A stretch of DNA of 64,000 nucleotides from Hoplostethus atlanticus (GCA_034670405.1 JAXDDX010000310.1:139501-203500); one strand, 5' to 3'. Positions 1 to 14,283 are shown, counted from the first letter of the stretch. The notes: generated from the sequence alone by a model not told the origin. Translations and numbers: made by a program.

Positions 1-160
1 CTCCCTGTAGCGGCTCATCCAGTTCAAGACCCTGGTGCTAGCCTATAGGGCAGTGAAAGGAACAGCTCCTTCTTACCTCCAGGCTATGGTCAAGCCTTAC
101 ACCCCCACCCGATCACTTCGCTCTGCTGCCTCGAGGCGACTGGTTGCCCCGTCGCTCGGT
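1..160 (+). repeat. L2-type LINE fragment (3' RT region)
   Basis: This piece reads as the C-terminal part of an L2-clade reverse transcriptase ORF (it includes [16 protein letters not shown]). It is almost identical to the reverse complement of about 23345-23505, where a longer L2 copy lies. A 2-base deletion near position 19 breaks the frame, and homology stops near 160. It is a dead fragment cut off by the window start. Confidence 0.85.
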
Positions 161-429
161 AATGGCGGTACCACGGTAATGGCTCGGTCACGACTGTAAG
201 CTACACACTTTTTTAGAGATAGGAGGGAATTAACCATATAAGAATAAAACAGCATAGTAGTAAACTAAAAGGATAAAAGGGTTATAAAAGATGAAAGCCT
301 TTATAAAATCTGTTTTAATAAGTGATTCTCTGGGTCGAAGGTCACTCCAGGTCAGTTTAGTCTTCACACTGGACACTTCAGGTCTGTAGTGCCTTACCTG
401 TCTCTCTCTCTGTGATGTGCACGAGACAG

Positions 430-1015
430 ACAATGTGTTGCTAAAGGATGTGTGTTACAGTTTTTTACAATCGTTTACACTCTAAAACTGGTACTTGAGG
501 CACAATCACTGAAACCATTAACTCATGTACCTAATCTTCTGACTAAGTCTGCAAAACTGCACATTCTCTGCTTTACTCTCAGTTTGCAATGTTATAACAA
601 TTTTTGCAAAACACTAAACACAGTTTTCTACATTAGTCAAAACTAAAATGTCTTGTGTTTCATTTGGAAAACTGCCATTCAAAATGCCACACTCATACCT
701 ACTGCCTACACCCAGTCCTCACGTGTGAAAACACTTATAGCAAATTTGTTCAGTTAGAAATCAGAGCTTGAGCACTATAAATAGGCCACAGGTTAGCGCT
801 CTTGGTTTGGACAACAATGGAGGCCAATATTGGAGAGAGAGTGAGAGGAAGAGGAGTGAGAGTAAGAGGAGCACGAGGACAAGGGCATGGAAGAGGAAGA
901 GGAAGAAGGAGAATGAACACTGAGATCCAGGCCACTTTGGTTGACCATGTGGACAACTTGTGGTCAACTATCTTCTACTGTATTTGTTCTGTTACTGTTC
1001 ATGCCGAACGTGGAT
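430..1015 (+). mobile_element. 5' part of a fish Tc1/mariner-type element with Arg/Gly-rich transposase start
   Basis: A short ORF from 817 begins with an RGRG-rich stretch and then TEIQATLVDHV. This pattern resembles the start of a common fish Tc1/mariner-superfamily transposase (Gly/Arg-rich N-terminus followed by an HTH region), and the AT-rich leader from about 430 looks like the matching 5' end. The reading frame stops at 1015 before any catalytic DDE residues, so only a fragment is present. The family call rests on memory of similar fish proteins, not on a search. Confidence 0.4.
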
Positions 1016-1019
1016 GAAA

Positions 1020-1460
1020 ATACAATGGGCCTCATTCACAAATGTTTCCATAAATGATTCGTAAGTTTGTCGTATTTATATGCGTACTAAAACGCGAACA
1101 TGGGATCCATGAAACGTGCGGGATATATTTTATGAATGCCAATCGTTGGTAAACTGGATGCGCATGCCTGTTGAAGCCGGTTTGCAGGTAAACGCTGTTC
1201 AACACCGTAAAAGGCTGCAGACTGAAGGGTTGTGTTCAAGTAAACCAGGGAAAAGAGGAAAAGAGGAACTTGGCGGAGTCCGAAATGGAAGTGTTGCGTT
1301 CATGAGAAAAAAATAACAGAATTTTCAGAAGCATCAGCAGCGGAGTCACAAGAACTGATAAAAGTAAAGCATGGCAAGAAATTATCAACACTGTCGGTGT
1401 TGTTTCAGCAGAAACACCGTTGCTGAGGTAAAATAAAGAAACAGTTCGACAAGAAACTAG
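1020..1460 (+). pseudogene. Degraded Myb/SANT-like DNA-binding gene of a Harbinger-type transposon
   Basis: Across frames the region reads NLAESEMEVL, then RIFRSISSGVT, KAWQEIINTVGVVSAET and VAEVK. This is the order of a Myb/SANT-like domain found in transposon-linked proteins (NAIF1-like or Harbinger accessory protein). Several stops and frameshifts separate the pieces, so no protein is possible. The leader at 1027-1110 has the look of a terminal region of the same element. Sits upstream of CERKL exon 2. Confidence 0.5.
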
Positions 1461-1525
1461 ATTGCAAAAAAGTATAAGGAGAAGTAGTAGTATTTGGGTA
1501 CATACATGGATGTGTGAGTACTGTT

Positions 1526-1960
1526 AATGTTAACTTTCTAAAGGTCAGAGGTGCGTGCTGCATTCAGGCGCTGTGTGTTAATGTTAATTCTCTCTGCAGG
1601 TCAGAGCTGCGTGCTGCATTCAGGTGCTGTGTGTTAATGTTAACTCTCTGCAGGTCAGATCTGGGTGCTGCATTCAGGCGCTGTGTGTTAATGTTAACTT
1701 TCTAAAGGTCAGAGCTGCGTGCTGCATTCAGGCGCTGTGTGTTAATGTTAACTCTCTCTGCAGGTCAGAGCTGCGTGCTGCATTCAGGCGCTGTGTGTTA
1801 ATGTTATCTCTCTGCAGGTCAGATCTGGGTGCTGCATTCAGGCGCTGTGTGTTAATGTTAACTTTCTAAAGGTCAGAGCTGCGTGCTGCATTCAGGCGCT
1901 GTGTGTTAATGTTATCTCTCTCTGCAGGTCAGAGCTGCGTGCTGCATTCAGGCGGTGTGT
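1526..1960 (+). repeat. 54/56-bp tandem array carrying copies of the CERKL exon 2 splice acceptor
   Basis: GGTCAGA recurs at 1543, 1599, 1653, 1707, 1763, 1817, 1871 and 1927, spacings 56,54,54,56,54,54,56. The units form a 164-bp higher-order repeat of three subtypes: one ending TTTCTAAAG, one CTCTCTGCAG and one CTCTGCAG with AGATCTGGG. The last copy runs into the real exon 2 start. Each earlier unit repeats the pyrimidine tract, AG and about 28 exon bases, then departs into TGTGTTAATG. Confidence 0.95.
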
Positions 1961-2158
1961 TGCTGCAGGATATTTTTGCGGTGAAGGTGAAGCGTCGCCG
2001 TGCTGCTGGCCAGCAGACAGGGGGTGCTGTGCTGGGCCTGGCCCTGTTCTGCTGCAGGAGGAGAGGGAGGAGGCTGGAGGAGGAGACTCTGCACCTGCAA
2101 AACGCCTCCGTAGAACACATACACACCTGGTTGAACACACTGCAGGAGCTGCTGAGAG
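1928..2158 (+). CDS. cerkl: CERKL exon 2
   Basis: Encodes the [18 protein letters not shown] region and ends TLQELLR with one base of the next codon before GTAGCA. It matches the human segment around KDIFSVKLKRR, part of the PH-like region with the basic nuclear-localisation patch. The start is placed after CTCTCTGCAG at 1927, the last of eight repeated acceptor-like copies; an alternative AG lies at about 1967-1968. The upstream ATG at 1903 is intronic. Confidence 0.85.
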
Positions 2159-3814
2159 GTAGCAACACACTAACACTACACTAACACTACACAACACTAT
2201 ACACTACATACTACACACTATACACTACATACTACACACTACATACTACATACTACACACTACCACTACACACTCAAATACAGTACAACAGACAATCAGC
2301 CGTATTGATATCAGTGTCTATAAGCATCTTATAATAACAGCAGTGAGTCATGATGTTCCATTATAGCTGGGCTGTTAAAACTAACCAGGTTAGTTCCTGC
2401 ACCACTATTATCACCCACCAGTAGTATTTGGTGGTTGTAATGGTCAGCTCCCAGTATAAATGGTTTTTACTAATGGACATCAACGGCTCCACGGTAAAAC
2501 TGTTTTGGCTAGCCATGCTAGCAGTCTGTACCTGTTAGCGTTAGCGTTACAAACCAATAAAGTTACACCGTGCTGTCCACCAATCAGGAGGCACAACCCT
2601 CAGCCTCCTGGCTGGTCTCTCTGGCTGGTCTCTTTGGCTGGTCTCCCTGGTTGGTCTCCCTGGCTAGTCTCTCTGGCTGGTCTCCCTGGTTGGTCTCTCT
2701 CGCTGGTCTCTCTGGCTGGTCTCTTTGGCTGGTCTCCCTGGTTGGTCTCCCTGGTTGGTCTCTCTGGCTGGTCTCCCTGGCTGGTCTCTCTGGCTGGTCT
2801 CTTTGGCTGGTCTCTTTGGTTGGTCTCTCTGGTTGGTCTCCCTGGCTGGTCTCCCTGGCTGGTCTCTTTGGTTGGTCTCCCTGGTTGGTCTCCCTGGCTG
2901 GTCTCTTTGGCTGGTCTCCCTGGTTGGTCTCCCTGGCTGGTCTCTTTGGCTGGTCTCTTTGGTTGGTCTCCCTGGTTGGCCTCCCTGGCTGGTCTCTTTG
3001 GCTGGTCTTCCTGGTTGGTCTCCCTGGCTGGTCTCTTTGGCTGGTCTCTCTGGTTGGTCTCTCTGGCTGGTCTCCCAGGCTGGTCTCTTTGGCTGGTCTC
3101 CCTGGCTGGTCTCTTTGGCTGGTCTCTTTGGCTGGTCTCTTTGGTTGGTCTCCCTGGCTGGTCTCTCTGGCTGGTCTCCCTGGTTGGTCTCCCTGGCTGG
3201 TCTCTTTGGCTGGTCTCCCTGGCTGGTCTCTTTGGCTGGTCTCCCTGGCTGGTCTCTCTGGCTGGTCTCCCTGGCTGGTCTCTTTGGCTGGTCTCCCTGG
3301 CTGGTGTCTTTGGCTGGTCTCTTTGGCTGGTCTCCCTGGCTGGTCTCTTTGGCTGGTCTCTTTGGCTGGTCTCCCTGGCTGGTCTCTTTGGCTGGTCTCC
3401 CTGGCTGATCTCCCTGGCTGGTCTCCCTGGCTGGTCTCCCTGGCTGGTCTCTAATCCCAACTGGTGGATTATTAACGCCCCAGCTGGTTGTCCCTCCCAC
3501 AGTTTTCCTGTGGCAGTTAGCTCGGTCTGCCACAATAGTTTGTGTTAGCTAGTTTGAATGTTATCTAGTTTGGACTGTTAGCTAGTTTGAATGTTATCTA
3601 GTTTGGACTGTTAGCTAGTTTGGAATTGTAAAGTAGTTGCTATGCTAGCTGTGACGATTATAACCAACTGTTTTATAACTTGTTGGTTGAAACGTCTCTG
3701 GTTGTCATGGTGTTGAGCTCACATCACCTTCGTTTAGTCAGGTGACCGTTGAGTCAGAGTTACATCAGACAGGAGGTGTAATCTCTGGTAATCCACAGGA
3801 ACAAAGAAACCTGG

Positions 3815-3860
<46 letters not shown>

Positions 3861-6854
3861 AGTGGTCAGTAAAATGCTGTCAGCAGAGTTGAATCACCAT
3901 GCTGTCCACTGGAGAGATTAACTACAATACTGTGTACACTGTGTGTAATCCAGGTTTCACATTAAGGCTGGTGTTTAAGATAGTACAGTACAGTACTACA
4001 CAACTACTTTACTATAGTTAGTTAGTAAGTAAAAGCATGAAGAAAGCAGTAACAGACAGTAACATGAATAAAGGTTACTGGCTGACCTGGAGCCAGCCAC
4101 CAGAAGACCTAAAACACCTTACGGTCTCATTCACTGAACTATATTGGTGCAATGCCTTAGAAGTAATGAGGAGAATATTGAGTTCATCCTACAAGATGGG
4201 GAGATGTGATCCCGATTGTAGCTGTCGTTTCCTGACGGAGGAAAGAGGATTTACTTCATTTAACACACAGTTCAGTCTTCAAGGAACTATTTAATAAAGT
4301 ACCGGATGCTGATGGAGTATCTATAACTAGGAACTATTTAATAAAGTACCTGATGCTGATGGAGTATCTATAACTGGGAACTATTTAATAAAGTACCGGA
4401 TGCTGATGGAGTATCTATAACTGGGAACTATTTAATAAAGTACCTGATGCTGATGGAGTATCTATAACTGGGAACTATTTGCTGACGGAGTATCTATAAC
4501 TGGGAACTATTTAATAAAGTACCTGATGCTGATGGAGTATCTATAACTGGGAACGATTTAATAAAGTACCGGATGCTGATGGAGTATCTATAACTGGGAA
4601 CTATTTGCTGATGGAGTATCTATAACTGGGAACGATTTAATAAAGTACCTGATGCTGATGGAGTATCTATAACTAGGAACTATTTAATAAAGTACTGGAT
4701 GCTGATGGAGTATCTATAACTGGGAACTATTTAATAAAGTACCGGATGCTGATGGAGTATCTATAACTGGGAACTATTTAATAAAGTACCGGATGCTGAT
4801 GGAGTATCTATAACTAGGAACTATTTAATAAAGTACCGGATGCTGATGGAGTATCTATAACTGGGAACTATTTGCTGACGGAGTATCTATAACTGGGAAC
4901 TATTTAATGAAGTACCTGATGCTGATGGAGTATCTATAACTGGGAACGATTTAATAAAGTGCCGGATGCTGATGGAGTATCTATAACTGGGAACTATTTG
5001 CTGATGGAGTATCTATAACTGGGAACGATTTAATAAAGTACCTGATGCTGATGGAGTATCTATAACTAGGAACTATTTAATAAAGTACTGGATGCTGATG
5101 GAGTATCTATAACTGGGAACTATTTAATAAAGTACCGGATGCTGATGGAGTATCTATAACTAGGAACTATTTAATAAAGTACCGGATGCTGATGGAGTAT
5201 CTATAACTGGGAACTATTTGCTGACGGAGTATCTATAACTGGGAACTATTTAATAAAGTACCTGATGCTGATGGAGTATCTATAACTGGGAACGATTTAA
5301 TAAAGTACCTGATGCTGATGGAGTATCTATAACTAGGAACTATTTAATAAAGTACCGGATGCTGATGGAGTATCTATAACTGGGAACTATTTGCTGACGG
5401 AGTATCTATAACTGGGAACTATTTAATGAAGTACCTGATGCTGATGGAGTATCTATAACTGGGAACAATTTAATAAAGTGCCGGATGCTGATGGTGTATC
5501 TATAACTGGGAACGATTTAATAAAGTGCCGGATGCTGATGGTGTATCTATAACTGGGAACTATTTAATGAAGTACCTGATGCTGATGGAGTATCTATAAC
5601 TGGGAACGATTTAATAAAGTGCCGGATGCTGATGGAGTATCTATAACTGGGAACGATTTAATAAAGTACCTGATGCTGATGGAGTATCTATAACTAGGAA
5701 CTATTTAATAAAGTACCGGATGCTGATGGAGTATCTATAACTAGGAACTATTTAATAAAGTACCTGATGCTGATGGAGTATCTATAACTAGGAACTATTT
5801 AATAAAGTACCGGATGCTGATGGAGTATCTATAACTGGGAACTATTTGCTGACGGAGTATCTATAACTGGGAACTATTTAATGAAGTACCTGATGCTGAT
5901 GGAGTATCTATAACTGGGAACGATTTAATAAAGTGCCGGATGCTGATGGTGTATCTATAACTGGGAACTATTTGCTGATGGAGTATCTATAACTGGGAAC
6001 GATTTAATAAAGTACCTGATGCTGATGGAGTATCTATAACTAGGAACTATTTAATAAAGTACTGGATGCTGATGGAGTATCTATAACTGGGAACTATTTA
6101 ATAAAGTACCGGATGCTGATGGAGTATCTATAACTAGGAACTATTTAATAAAGTACCGGATGCTGATGGAGTATCTATAACTGGGAACTATTTAATAAAG
6201 TACCTGATGCTGATGGAGTATCTATAACTGGGAACGATTTAATAAAGTACCGGATGCTGATGGAGTATCTATAACTAGGAACTATTTAATAAAGTACCGG
6301 ATGCTGATGGAGTATCTATAACTGGGAAGTATTTAATAAAGTACCGGATGCTGATGGAGTATCTATAACTGGGAACTATTTAATAAAGTACCTGATGCTG
6401 ATGGAGTATCTATAACTGGGAACGATTTAATAAAGTACCTGATGCTGATGGAGTATCTATAACTAGGAACTATTTAATAAAGTACCGGATGCTGATGGAG
6501 TATCTATAACTAGGAACTATTTAATAAAGTACCGGATGCTGATGAAGTATCTATAACTGGGAAGTATTTAATAAAGTACCGGATGCTGATGGAGTATCTA
6601 TAACTGGGAAGTATTTAATAAAGTACCGGATGCTGATGGAGTATCTATAACTAGGAACGATTTAATAAAGTACCGGATGCTGATGGAGTATCTATAACTA
6701 GGAACTATTTAATAAAGTACTGGTTTCTGGTGCTGCTGACTGAAGTTCCCAGACGCTCGTTTCCCAGAGACAAAGAAAAGCGTTGCACAATAGTGGGAGG
6801 GGCCTGGCTGACACTTAAAGCATAATGGAAACCTGGGCTCTGGATGTATGGATT

Positions 6855-6890
<36 letters not shown>

Positions 6891-7174
6891 TGTCGTTCCA
6901 TGTTAGTCCTTCATTCATAGACTCTTCTAATGAGTTCAACTAGATCACCAACATAACAAGCAACCAATAGTAAGGAGGTCAAGGGTCACACACACACACA
7001 CACACACCATCGTCCTGTCAGCATGGCATTGCGCTGACATGTTATCGCTGGACATCTGTCTGTCTGTCCCTCTGTCTGTCCATCACACCAGATTACCCAT
7101 GAGGCCCCGCAAGGTCACAACTTTTTAAATATATGGCTTTGGCCTCAGTTCTCTCTCTCTCACTTTCACACTCA

Positions 7175-7209
<35 letters not shown>

Positions 7210-8456
7210 ACACGCACACAGCTAACACACACACTCAGAATCCCTCTTTGGTTGTGTGTCAACTTGTATGGTCACAGTGCACATCAAACTCAGATGGCTT
7301 TTGTGACTTTACACACCGAGGACCAGGGGGGGGGAGGAGGAGGAGGAGGGGGAGGGGGAAAGGTAAACAGAGTAGATTGGTTTGCTACGTGGCTGCTGGT
7401 GTCCAGACAGAGCTGATATGTGGACATTAAGCCTATTTTCCAGCCAGAGGTCAGACTGGAGAAGCTTTGTGTTGGCTGAACAACTAGCTGCTATTCAGCT
7501 GTATTGTTGTGAAATGTCCCTTTCCAGAGCCGGGAGTCTGGCTGCTGGAGTCCTGATGCAGCTTCTTAACCTTGGAGGCCGTACATTCAACAGCACAATA
7601 ATAAGAGAGAGGACTCGTCGGATATTTCCTGTTTTAATGGAATATGTTCTGCTGTTTGGTCTGAGAACCAGCTGCTTCTCTGCATATCAGCAGCTCTAAT
7701 GCTAAATGAATGGCAGTCAGAGCAACAAAAGCGTAAACTGCTCTATAGAGTGTATTTCTATACATACAGTCAGATGGTCAGTCACTGGGCAGTGTCTGCA
7801 GTTCTATTGACTGCAGTTGTTTAACAGCACAACAGATTGACAGTAGTGTGGTAGTGATAGGTAGGGTATGTAGCAACACTGGGACGTGATTGGCTACTGA
7901 TGGGCAATGTCAAACTTCAGCTGCAGTCAATTTCTCTGTACTGACAAAGGAGAAACTGAGGCAACATCAGCCTCAGTCTATAGAACGCGTTCAACACGTC
8001 ACTGTCATGATGTGAAAACCTCTACCACCCTCAAAACCCGTTCAAAACCCTCCAGATACACTCTGAAAACATGGTAGTCACGCTAAAAATATATTTTAAT
8101 CTAGACAACCAATAGGAACCTGTTGTTTTTAATAGGGAGCTGTAACTATACTGTATTGATCTGTCCATTATCAGTGGTAGCTATAGCAACGGACTGCTGT
8201 TTATCTACTGCACGCCTGCATCTGTTCTATTCTGTTCTATTCTGTTTTATTCTGTTCTATTCTGTTCTATCCTGTTCTGTTCTTATGGAACAGAATGGAG
8301 TGGTCTGGGAAAGTAGTCTATAAAACACTTTGTGTGTGTTTGCTGGTGAGTGTTACATATTAACTGGAGTCCCTGAAGTCATTTTGTGTATCCATAGTGA
8401 CATGATGGGAGAAAGCTCTCTGTCTCTCTCTCTGTCTCTCTCTCTGCCTGTCTCTC

Positions 8457-8513
<57 letters not shown>

Positions 8514-11064
8514 CTCTCTCTGTCTCTCGCCGTCTGTCTCTGTCTGTCTGTCTCTCTTTGTCACTCCTCTCTCTCTCTCTGTCTCTCTCTCTGTCTCTCT
8601 CTCTGCCCGTCTCTCTCTCTCTGTCTCTCTCTCTCATCCCATCTTTACATTTTTAACCATGAATAACTGTATTGATGCCTCAGAATAATAAGATAAGCAC
8701 TAATATATCTGTCTGTCTTCCAGGTGGTAACCATGGTAACAGTGTTGTTGTAAAGCTGGTATAACGATGCTGTGGAGACAGTTAGTATCCAGTTATCGTT
8801 AGAGTGCAGATTAGAGTGATTGAATGTGAGTGAAGACCTGTACAGACCAGTGTAGACCAATACAGACCTGTACAGACCAGTCTAGACCTGTACAGGACAG
8901 TCCAGACCCATGCAGACCCTGTATAGACCAGTACAAAGAAGTCTAGACCAGTACAAAGAAGTCTAGACCAGTACAGGCCAGTGTAGACCAGTACAGACTG
9001 GCACAGACCACTCTAGACCTGTGCAAACCTGCACAGACGCATATAGACCTGTACAGACCAGACTAGACCAGTACAGACCTGTACAGACCTGTACAGACCA
9101 GAGTCCACAGTAGTACAGACCCATATAGTCTGGACAATTACAGACCACTACAGACCAGTGTAAACCAATACACAGCAGTACAGACCAGTCTAGACCAATA
9201 CAGAACACTACAGACCAGTGTAAACCAATACAGACCACTCTAGACCTGTACAGACCCATATAGACCAGTACAGACCTGTATAGAACAGTGTAGACCTGTA
9301 TAGACCAGTCTAGACCAGTACAGACCAATCTAGACCAGTACAGACCTGTATAGAACAGTATAGACCTGTATAGACCAGTCTAGACCAGTACAGACCCGTC
9401 AAACCAGTACTGACTAGTATAGACTAGTACAGACTAGTATAGACCAGTATAGAGCAATACAGATGAGTTTAGACCAGTGTAGACCCGTACAGATCTGTAC
9501 AGATCTGCATAAACCAATACGGACCAGTACAGGCCAGTACAGACCAGTCTAGACTAATACAGACCAGTGTAGACTAACACAGACTAGTACAGACCAGTAC
9601 AGATCCATACAGACCATTCAAGGCATCAAACTGTACATATAAAACCAATTTACGGTATGTATATATACATACACTAATGTACTGTAAATGTCCAGCAGCC
9701 TGGACTACTAGTTTAGTTTGACTTGTAGGTTAGTAGTCAGTATAAGGTAATAAAGTACTGACTACCAGATCTAGCTAACCCAGTCCTCAGTCAGAAACAC
9801 AAACCAATCTAACCCAGTCTTCAGAAACACTAACCAGGCTAACCCAGTCCTTAGTCAGAAACACAAACCAATCTAACCCAGTCTTCAGAAACACTAACCA
9901 GGCTAACCCAGTCCTCAGTCAGAAACATTAACCTAGTCATCAGAAACACTAGTCAACCAAGCTAACCCAGTCATCAAAAACACTAAACAACCAAACTAAC
10001 CCAGTCTTTTTAAACACTAACCAAGTTAACCCAGTCATCATGGGTAACCCAGGGCTATGTGAGACTGCTGTTCATTGACTATAGTTCAGCTTTCAATACC
10101 ATAGTCCCCACCAGACTGGCTGGCAAGTTGATGGAGCTGGGACTGAACACCCCCCTGTGTGCCTGGATCCTGGACTTCCTGACCGCCAGGCCCCAGGTGG
10201 TCAGGGTGGGTAGACACACCTCCAACCCCCTCACCCTGAACACAGGATCCCCCCAGGGTTGCGTCCTCAGCCCCCTACTGTACTCCCTGTACACACATGA
10301 CTGTGTGGCCAGGTTCAGCTCCAACACCATCATTAAGTTTGCGGATGACACAGTGGTGGTGGGCCTGATCTCCAACAACGACGAGAAGGCCTACCTGGAG
10401 GAAGTTGCTGATCTGTCACTCTGGTGCCAGGACAACAGCCTCCTCCTGAATGTCACCAAAACTAAGGAGCTGATTGTGGACTTTAGGAGGACACAACAAC
10501 AGAGGACGTACTCACCACTGGGGATTAATGGGAATACTGTGGAGAGGGTGAGCAGGTATAAATACCTGGGAGTCAACATCACCGAAGATCTGACATGGTC
10601 CACACACACTGACACTCTGGTGAGAAAGGCGAGGCAGCGCCTTTACCACCTCAGGCAGCTGAGGAAATTCAAAGTCTCCCGGAGGATCCTTCAGTCCTTC
10701 TACTCTGGAGCTGTGGAGAGTATCCTGACAGGAAGCATCACTGCCTGGTTTGGCAACAGCTCCGCTCAGGACAGGAAGGCTCTGCAGAGAGTAGTGCGTT
10801 CGGCCGAGCGCACTATTGGAATTACACTCCCCACCCTGCAGGACTTGTACACCAGGAGGTGCAGAACCAGAGCCTGCAGGATCATGAAGGATCCTCACCA
10901 CCCCAACAACGGACTGTTTCAGCTGCTGCGGTCAGGCAAGCGCCTCCGTAGTCACGCTGCAAAAACAGAGAGACTGAGACGGAGTTTCTTTCCTCAGGCC
11001 ATCAGGACTGTGAACTCCGACCTCACCAGGGCCCCCACCAAGACACACACACTGCCCCTCTTAT

Positions 11065-11104
<40 letters not shown>

Positions 11105-12994
11105 AGGTAATGACTACACATAATTTATATACATATATACAATTTCTCATATTTCTCATATTACTATAATTTTGTAGTGCTCTTACTGTAAATATTGTGT
11201 TGTTTTTTTATATATAAGAGCTCTTACTGTAATACTGTAAATATTGTGTTGTTTTTTTATTGTAAATACTGTGTACTGTTGCCCTTTGCACATTCCCGTT
11301 GAGCATTGCCACTTTTTCATTTCACTGCACACCCCGTGTGTGTATGTGACAAATAAACTTCTTGAATCTTCTTGAATCTTGAATCAGTCAGAAACACTAA
11401 CCTAATTGAACCAGTCCTCAGTCAGAGGCACTAACCAAGCTAAACCAATCCTCAGTCAGAAACTTAAAACCACTGCTGGACAACACCAGGATTATTTACC
11501 ATGGAACGCCATAACAACGCCGTAGCAACACCATAGCAACAAGCTGCTGCGTGAGGACGGGAGATGATCTGATGGATACCTGATCTCTGTCTGTCTCTCT
11601 GTGTCTCTCCTTCCCTTTTGTACAATATAAACAAATGAAATTGTATCATCTCATATGAGAGCCAGTGTTCCCCCATAGTAGTGCTGACAACAGATTGCTG
11701 TGATTTCATTGGCCTCTTCATCCATCATGGGTCCCAGTACCATCCTTGGTCCTATTACAACCCTGGGTCCCAGTACCATCCTTGGTCCTATTACAACCCT
11801 GGGTCCCAGTACCATCCTTGGGTCTATTACAACCCTGGGTCCCAGTGCCATCCTGAGTCTTGGTACCACCCTGGGTCCCAGTGCCATCCTGAGTCTTCGT
11901 ACCACCCTGGGTCCCAGTACCATCCTTGGTCCCATTCCCACCCTGGGTCCCAGTACCATCCTGGGTCCTGGTACCACATTAGGTCCTAGTACCACCTTGG
12001 GTCCCAGTATCACCCTGGGTCCCATTACCACCCTGAGTTTCAATACCATCTTGGGTCCCAGTGCAAATCTTCGTCCTGGAGCTGCTCCGGGTCCCACTAC
12101 CACCTTGGGTACCATTAACACCATGGATCCCATTACCACCTTGGGTCCTAGGTCAACCCCAGGTCCCATTAACACCATGGGTACCTGTACCACCCTGGGT
12201 CCCAGTGCCATCCTGAGTCTTCGTACCACCCTGGGTCCCAGACCACCTTTGGTCCTACTACCACCTTGGGTCCCATTACCACCTTGGGTTCCAGTACCTC
12301 CTTGGGTCCCATTAACACCATGGGTACCATTAACACCATGGGTACCTGTACCACCTTGGGCCCTAGTATGACCCTGGAACCCATTATCAGCTTGGGTTCC
12401 AGCACCACTCTGAGTCCTACTACCACCTTGGATCCTACTACCACCTTGGGTCCTAGTTCCACCCTGGGTCGTGGCCTGGCCCTGCCTCGTGTCTGGGCTG
12501 GGTGGGAGGAGGTGCTGCCTCAGCTGGAGGGAGAAGCAGTCTGACTTGGAGCAGTGGGAGCAGCTGCATTGAAGAGGAGCTGACTGCTGGGGAGTAAAGA
12601 GGAAGTCTGGATGGAGGAGGTGTGGAGGAGGGGGTTGAGAAGGTCCAGCTGAGAGATGAGGTGGGAGTGATAACAATTGTAGATCCACACAGCACCTCCT
12701 GTTACTGACAGGCTACAGCTAACAGAGGACCTGGTTGGATCCATGGGATATGGAGTGATGGTGGGAGGCACAGATGAAGTGTGTGTGTGTGGGGCGGGGG
12801 GGGGGGTCATTAACAGGGCGAGGTCATGGCCTTCTGGGACCAGATTATAGTAATGAGCTGGATAATGGATCTGGTGTGTGTGTGTGTGTGTATGTATTGA
12901 TCTGTGCAGGTCTATAGGGAGTTATAATGCGATCTCTAAATCTTCCTAATGGTGATCTGAACTCTGTGGGGGAGGAAGGGGTTACAGTGTGTGT

Positions 12995-13034
<40 letters not shown>

Positions 13035-13306
13035 GGATTGGGGGTGTTTCATGACTCAATTGCCATACAGGCAGACAGACAGACAGATAGACAGTTGGAC
13101 CTCTGAGACCCAGTCAGAACCATTTCCTGGAGGTTGTCATGAGTCGGCACATGACTGGAAGATCATTGGTTCAAATCCCCTCCCTCACCTACCATGAGCG
13201 AAGCACTGAACCCCCAACTGCTGCAGTCAGCTCCCAGTGGAACCAGTAGAGACTGTGGTTGTACTGGTCAGCTCCCAGTGGAACCAGTAGGAGACTTTGA
13301 CATTAA

Positions 13307-13349
<43 letters not shown>

Positions 13350-14233
13350 GTCCAGAGTTCAGTAGTCGTCCCAGGTCAGTCAAGGTCTTCATCAACCCTG
13401 GCAGCCATAAGAAAGAGGCCGTCCACATCTATAGAGAACATGTAGCTCCACTCTTCAAGATGGCCGACATCCACACTGACATCACCAGTAAGGCTGTCTG
13501 TCTCTCTGTCTGTCTGTCTGTACTGTGTGTAAATAGTCTATATTGTGTAGTAGTATTATCATTAGACTAGATAGCTTTACCATTAGACTAGATAGCTTTA
13601 CCATTAGACTAGTTAGTAGTATCATTAGTCTAGTTACTAGTATATTTTAGACTAGTTAGTAGTACCATTAGACTAATCAGTAGTATCATTAGTCTAGTTA
13701 CTAGTATATTTTACACTAGTTAGTAGTACCATTAGACTAGTTAGTAGTATCACAGACTAGGTTGTTTTATCGGTAGGAAAACAACATTCATCTGTTCTTT
13801 ATTCACTGAGCGCCAGCTAAGTGAAAACAATATGAAAAGGGTCCAAAGGTCAGAGTTAATGGCAGTCTATGGTCGCTAGGTAACCTGATACAAGGGCGGA
13901 GCTTAGCCCATCTGTTGTGACAGAGGGAGACGACCTCCTCTCCTCATTTCCTCTTCTTTCCTCTCCTCCTCTCTTCCCCTCTCCTCTCTCCTCCCTCCTC
14001 TCCTCTCCCTTTCCTCCTCCCCTCTCCTCTCTTTGACTTCCCTCCTCCTCTCCCTCCCTCCTCCTCTCTTTGTCTTCCCTTCTCCTCCTCTCCTCTCCCT
14101 CCTCCTCTCCTCTCCTCTCCTCTCCTCTCCCCCTCCTCTCAGATGCATGCAGTCACCCAACTTAACACTCTCCCTCCGTCACTCTCTCTTTCCATTGTTA
14201 TCTGTCTCTCTCTGTCTCTCTACCTGTCTCTCT

Positions 14234-14283
<50 letters not shown>

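Noticed and set aside
1903..2184. ATG at 1903 as a CERKL start
   Set aside because: It lies in the repeated intronic unit before the CTGCAG acceptor; human CERKL has an upstream exon and the phase here is split.
2460..3548. Long ORFs on both strands (up to 362 codons)
   Set aside because: They are the 13-bp minisatellite read in all frames; the translations are pure repeats with no domain.
4037..4294. 85-codon ORF
   Set aside because: No recognisable domain, no splice context, ends at the 47-bp array.
7382..7699. 105-codon ORF in CERKL intron 2
   Set aside because: No conserved motif; length is within chance for this much sequence.
11651..12688. 345-codon - strand and 223-codon + strand collagen-like ORFs
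   Set aside because: The 18-bp repeat period is six codons, which keeps frames open. No splice signals or conserved flanks.
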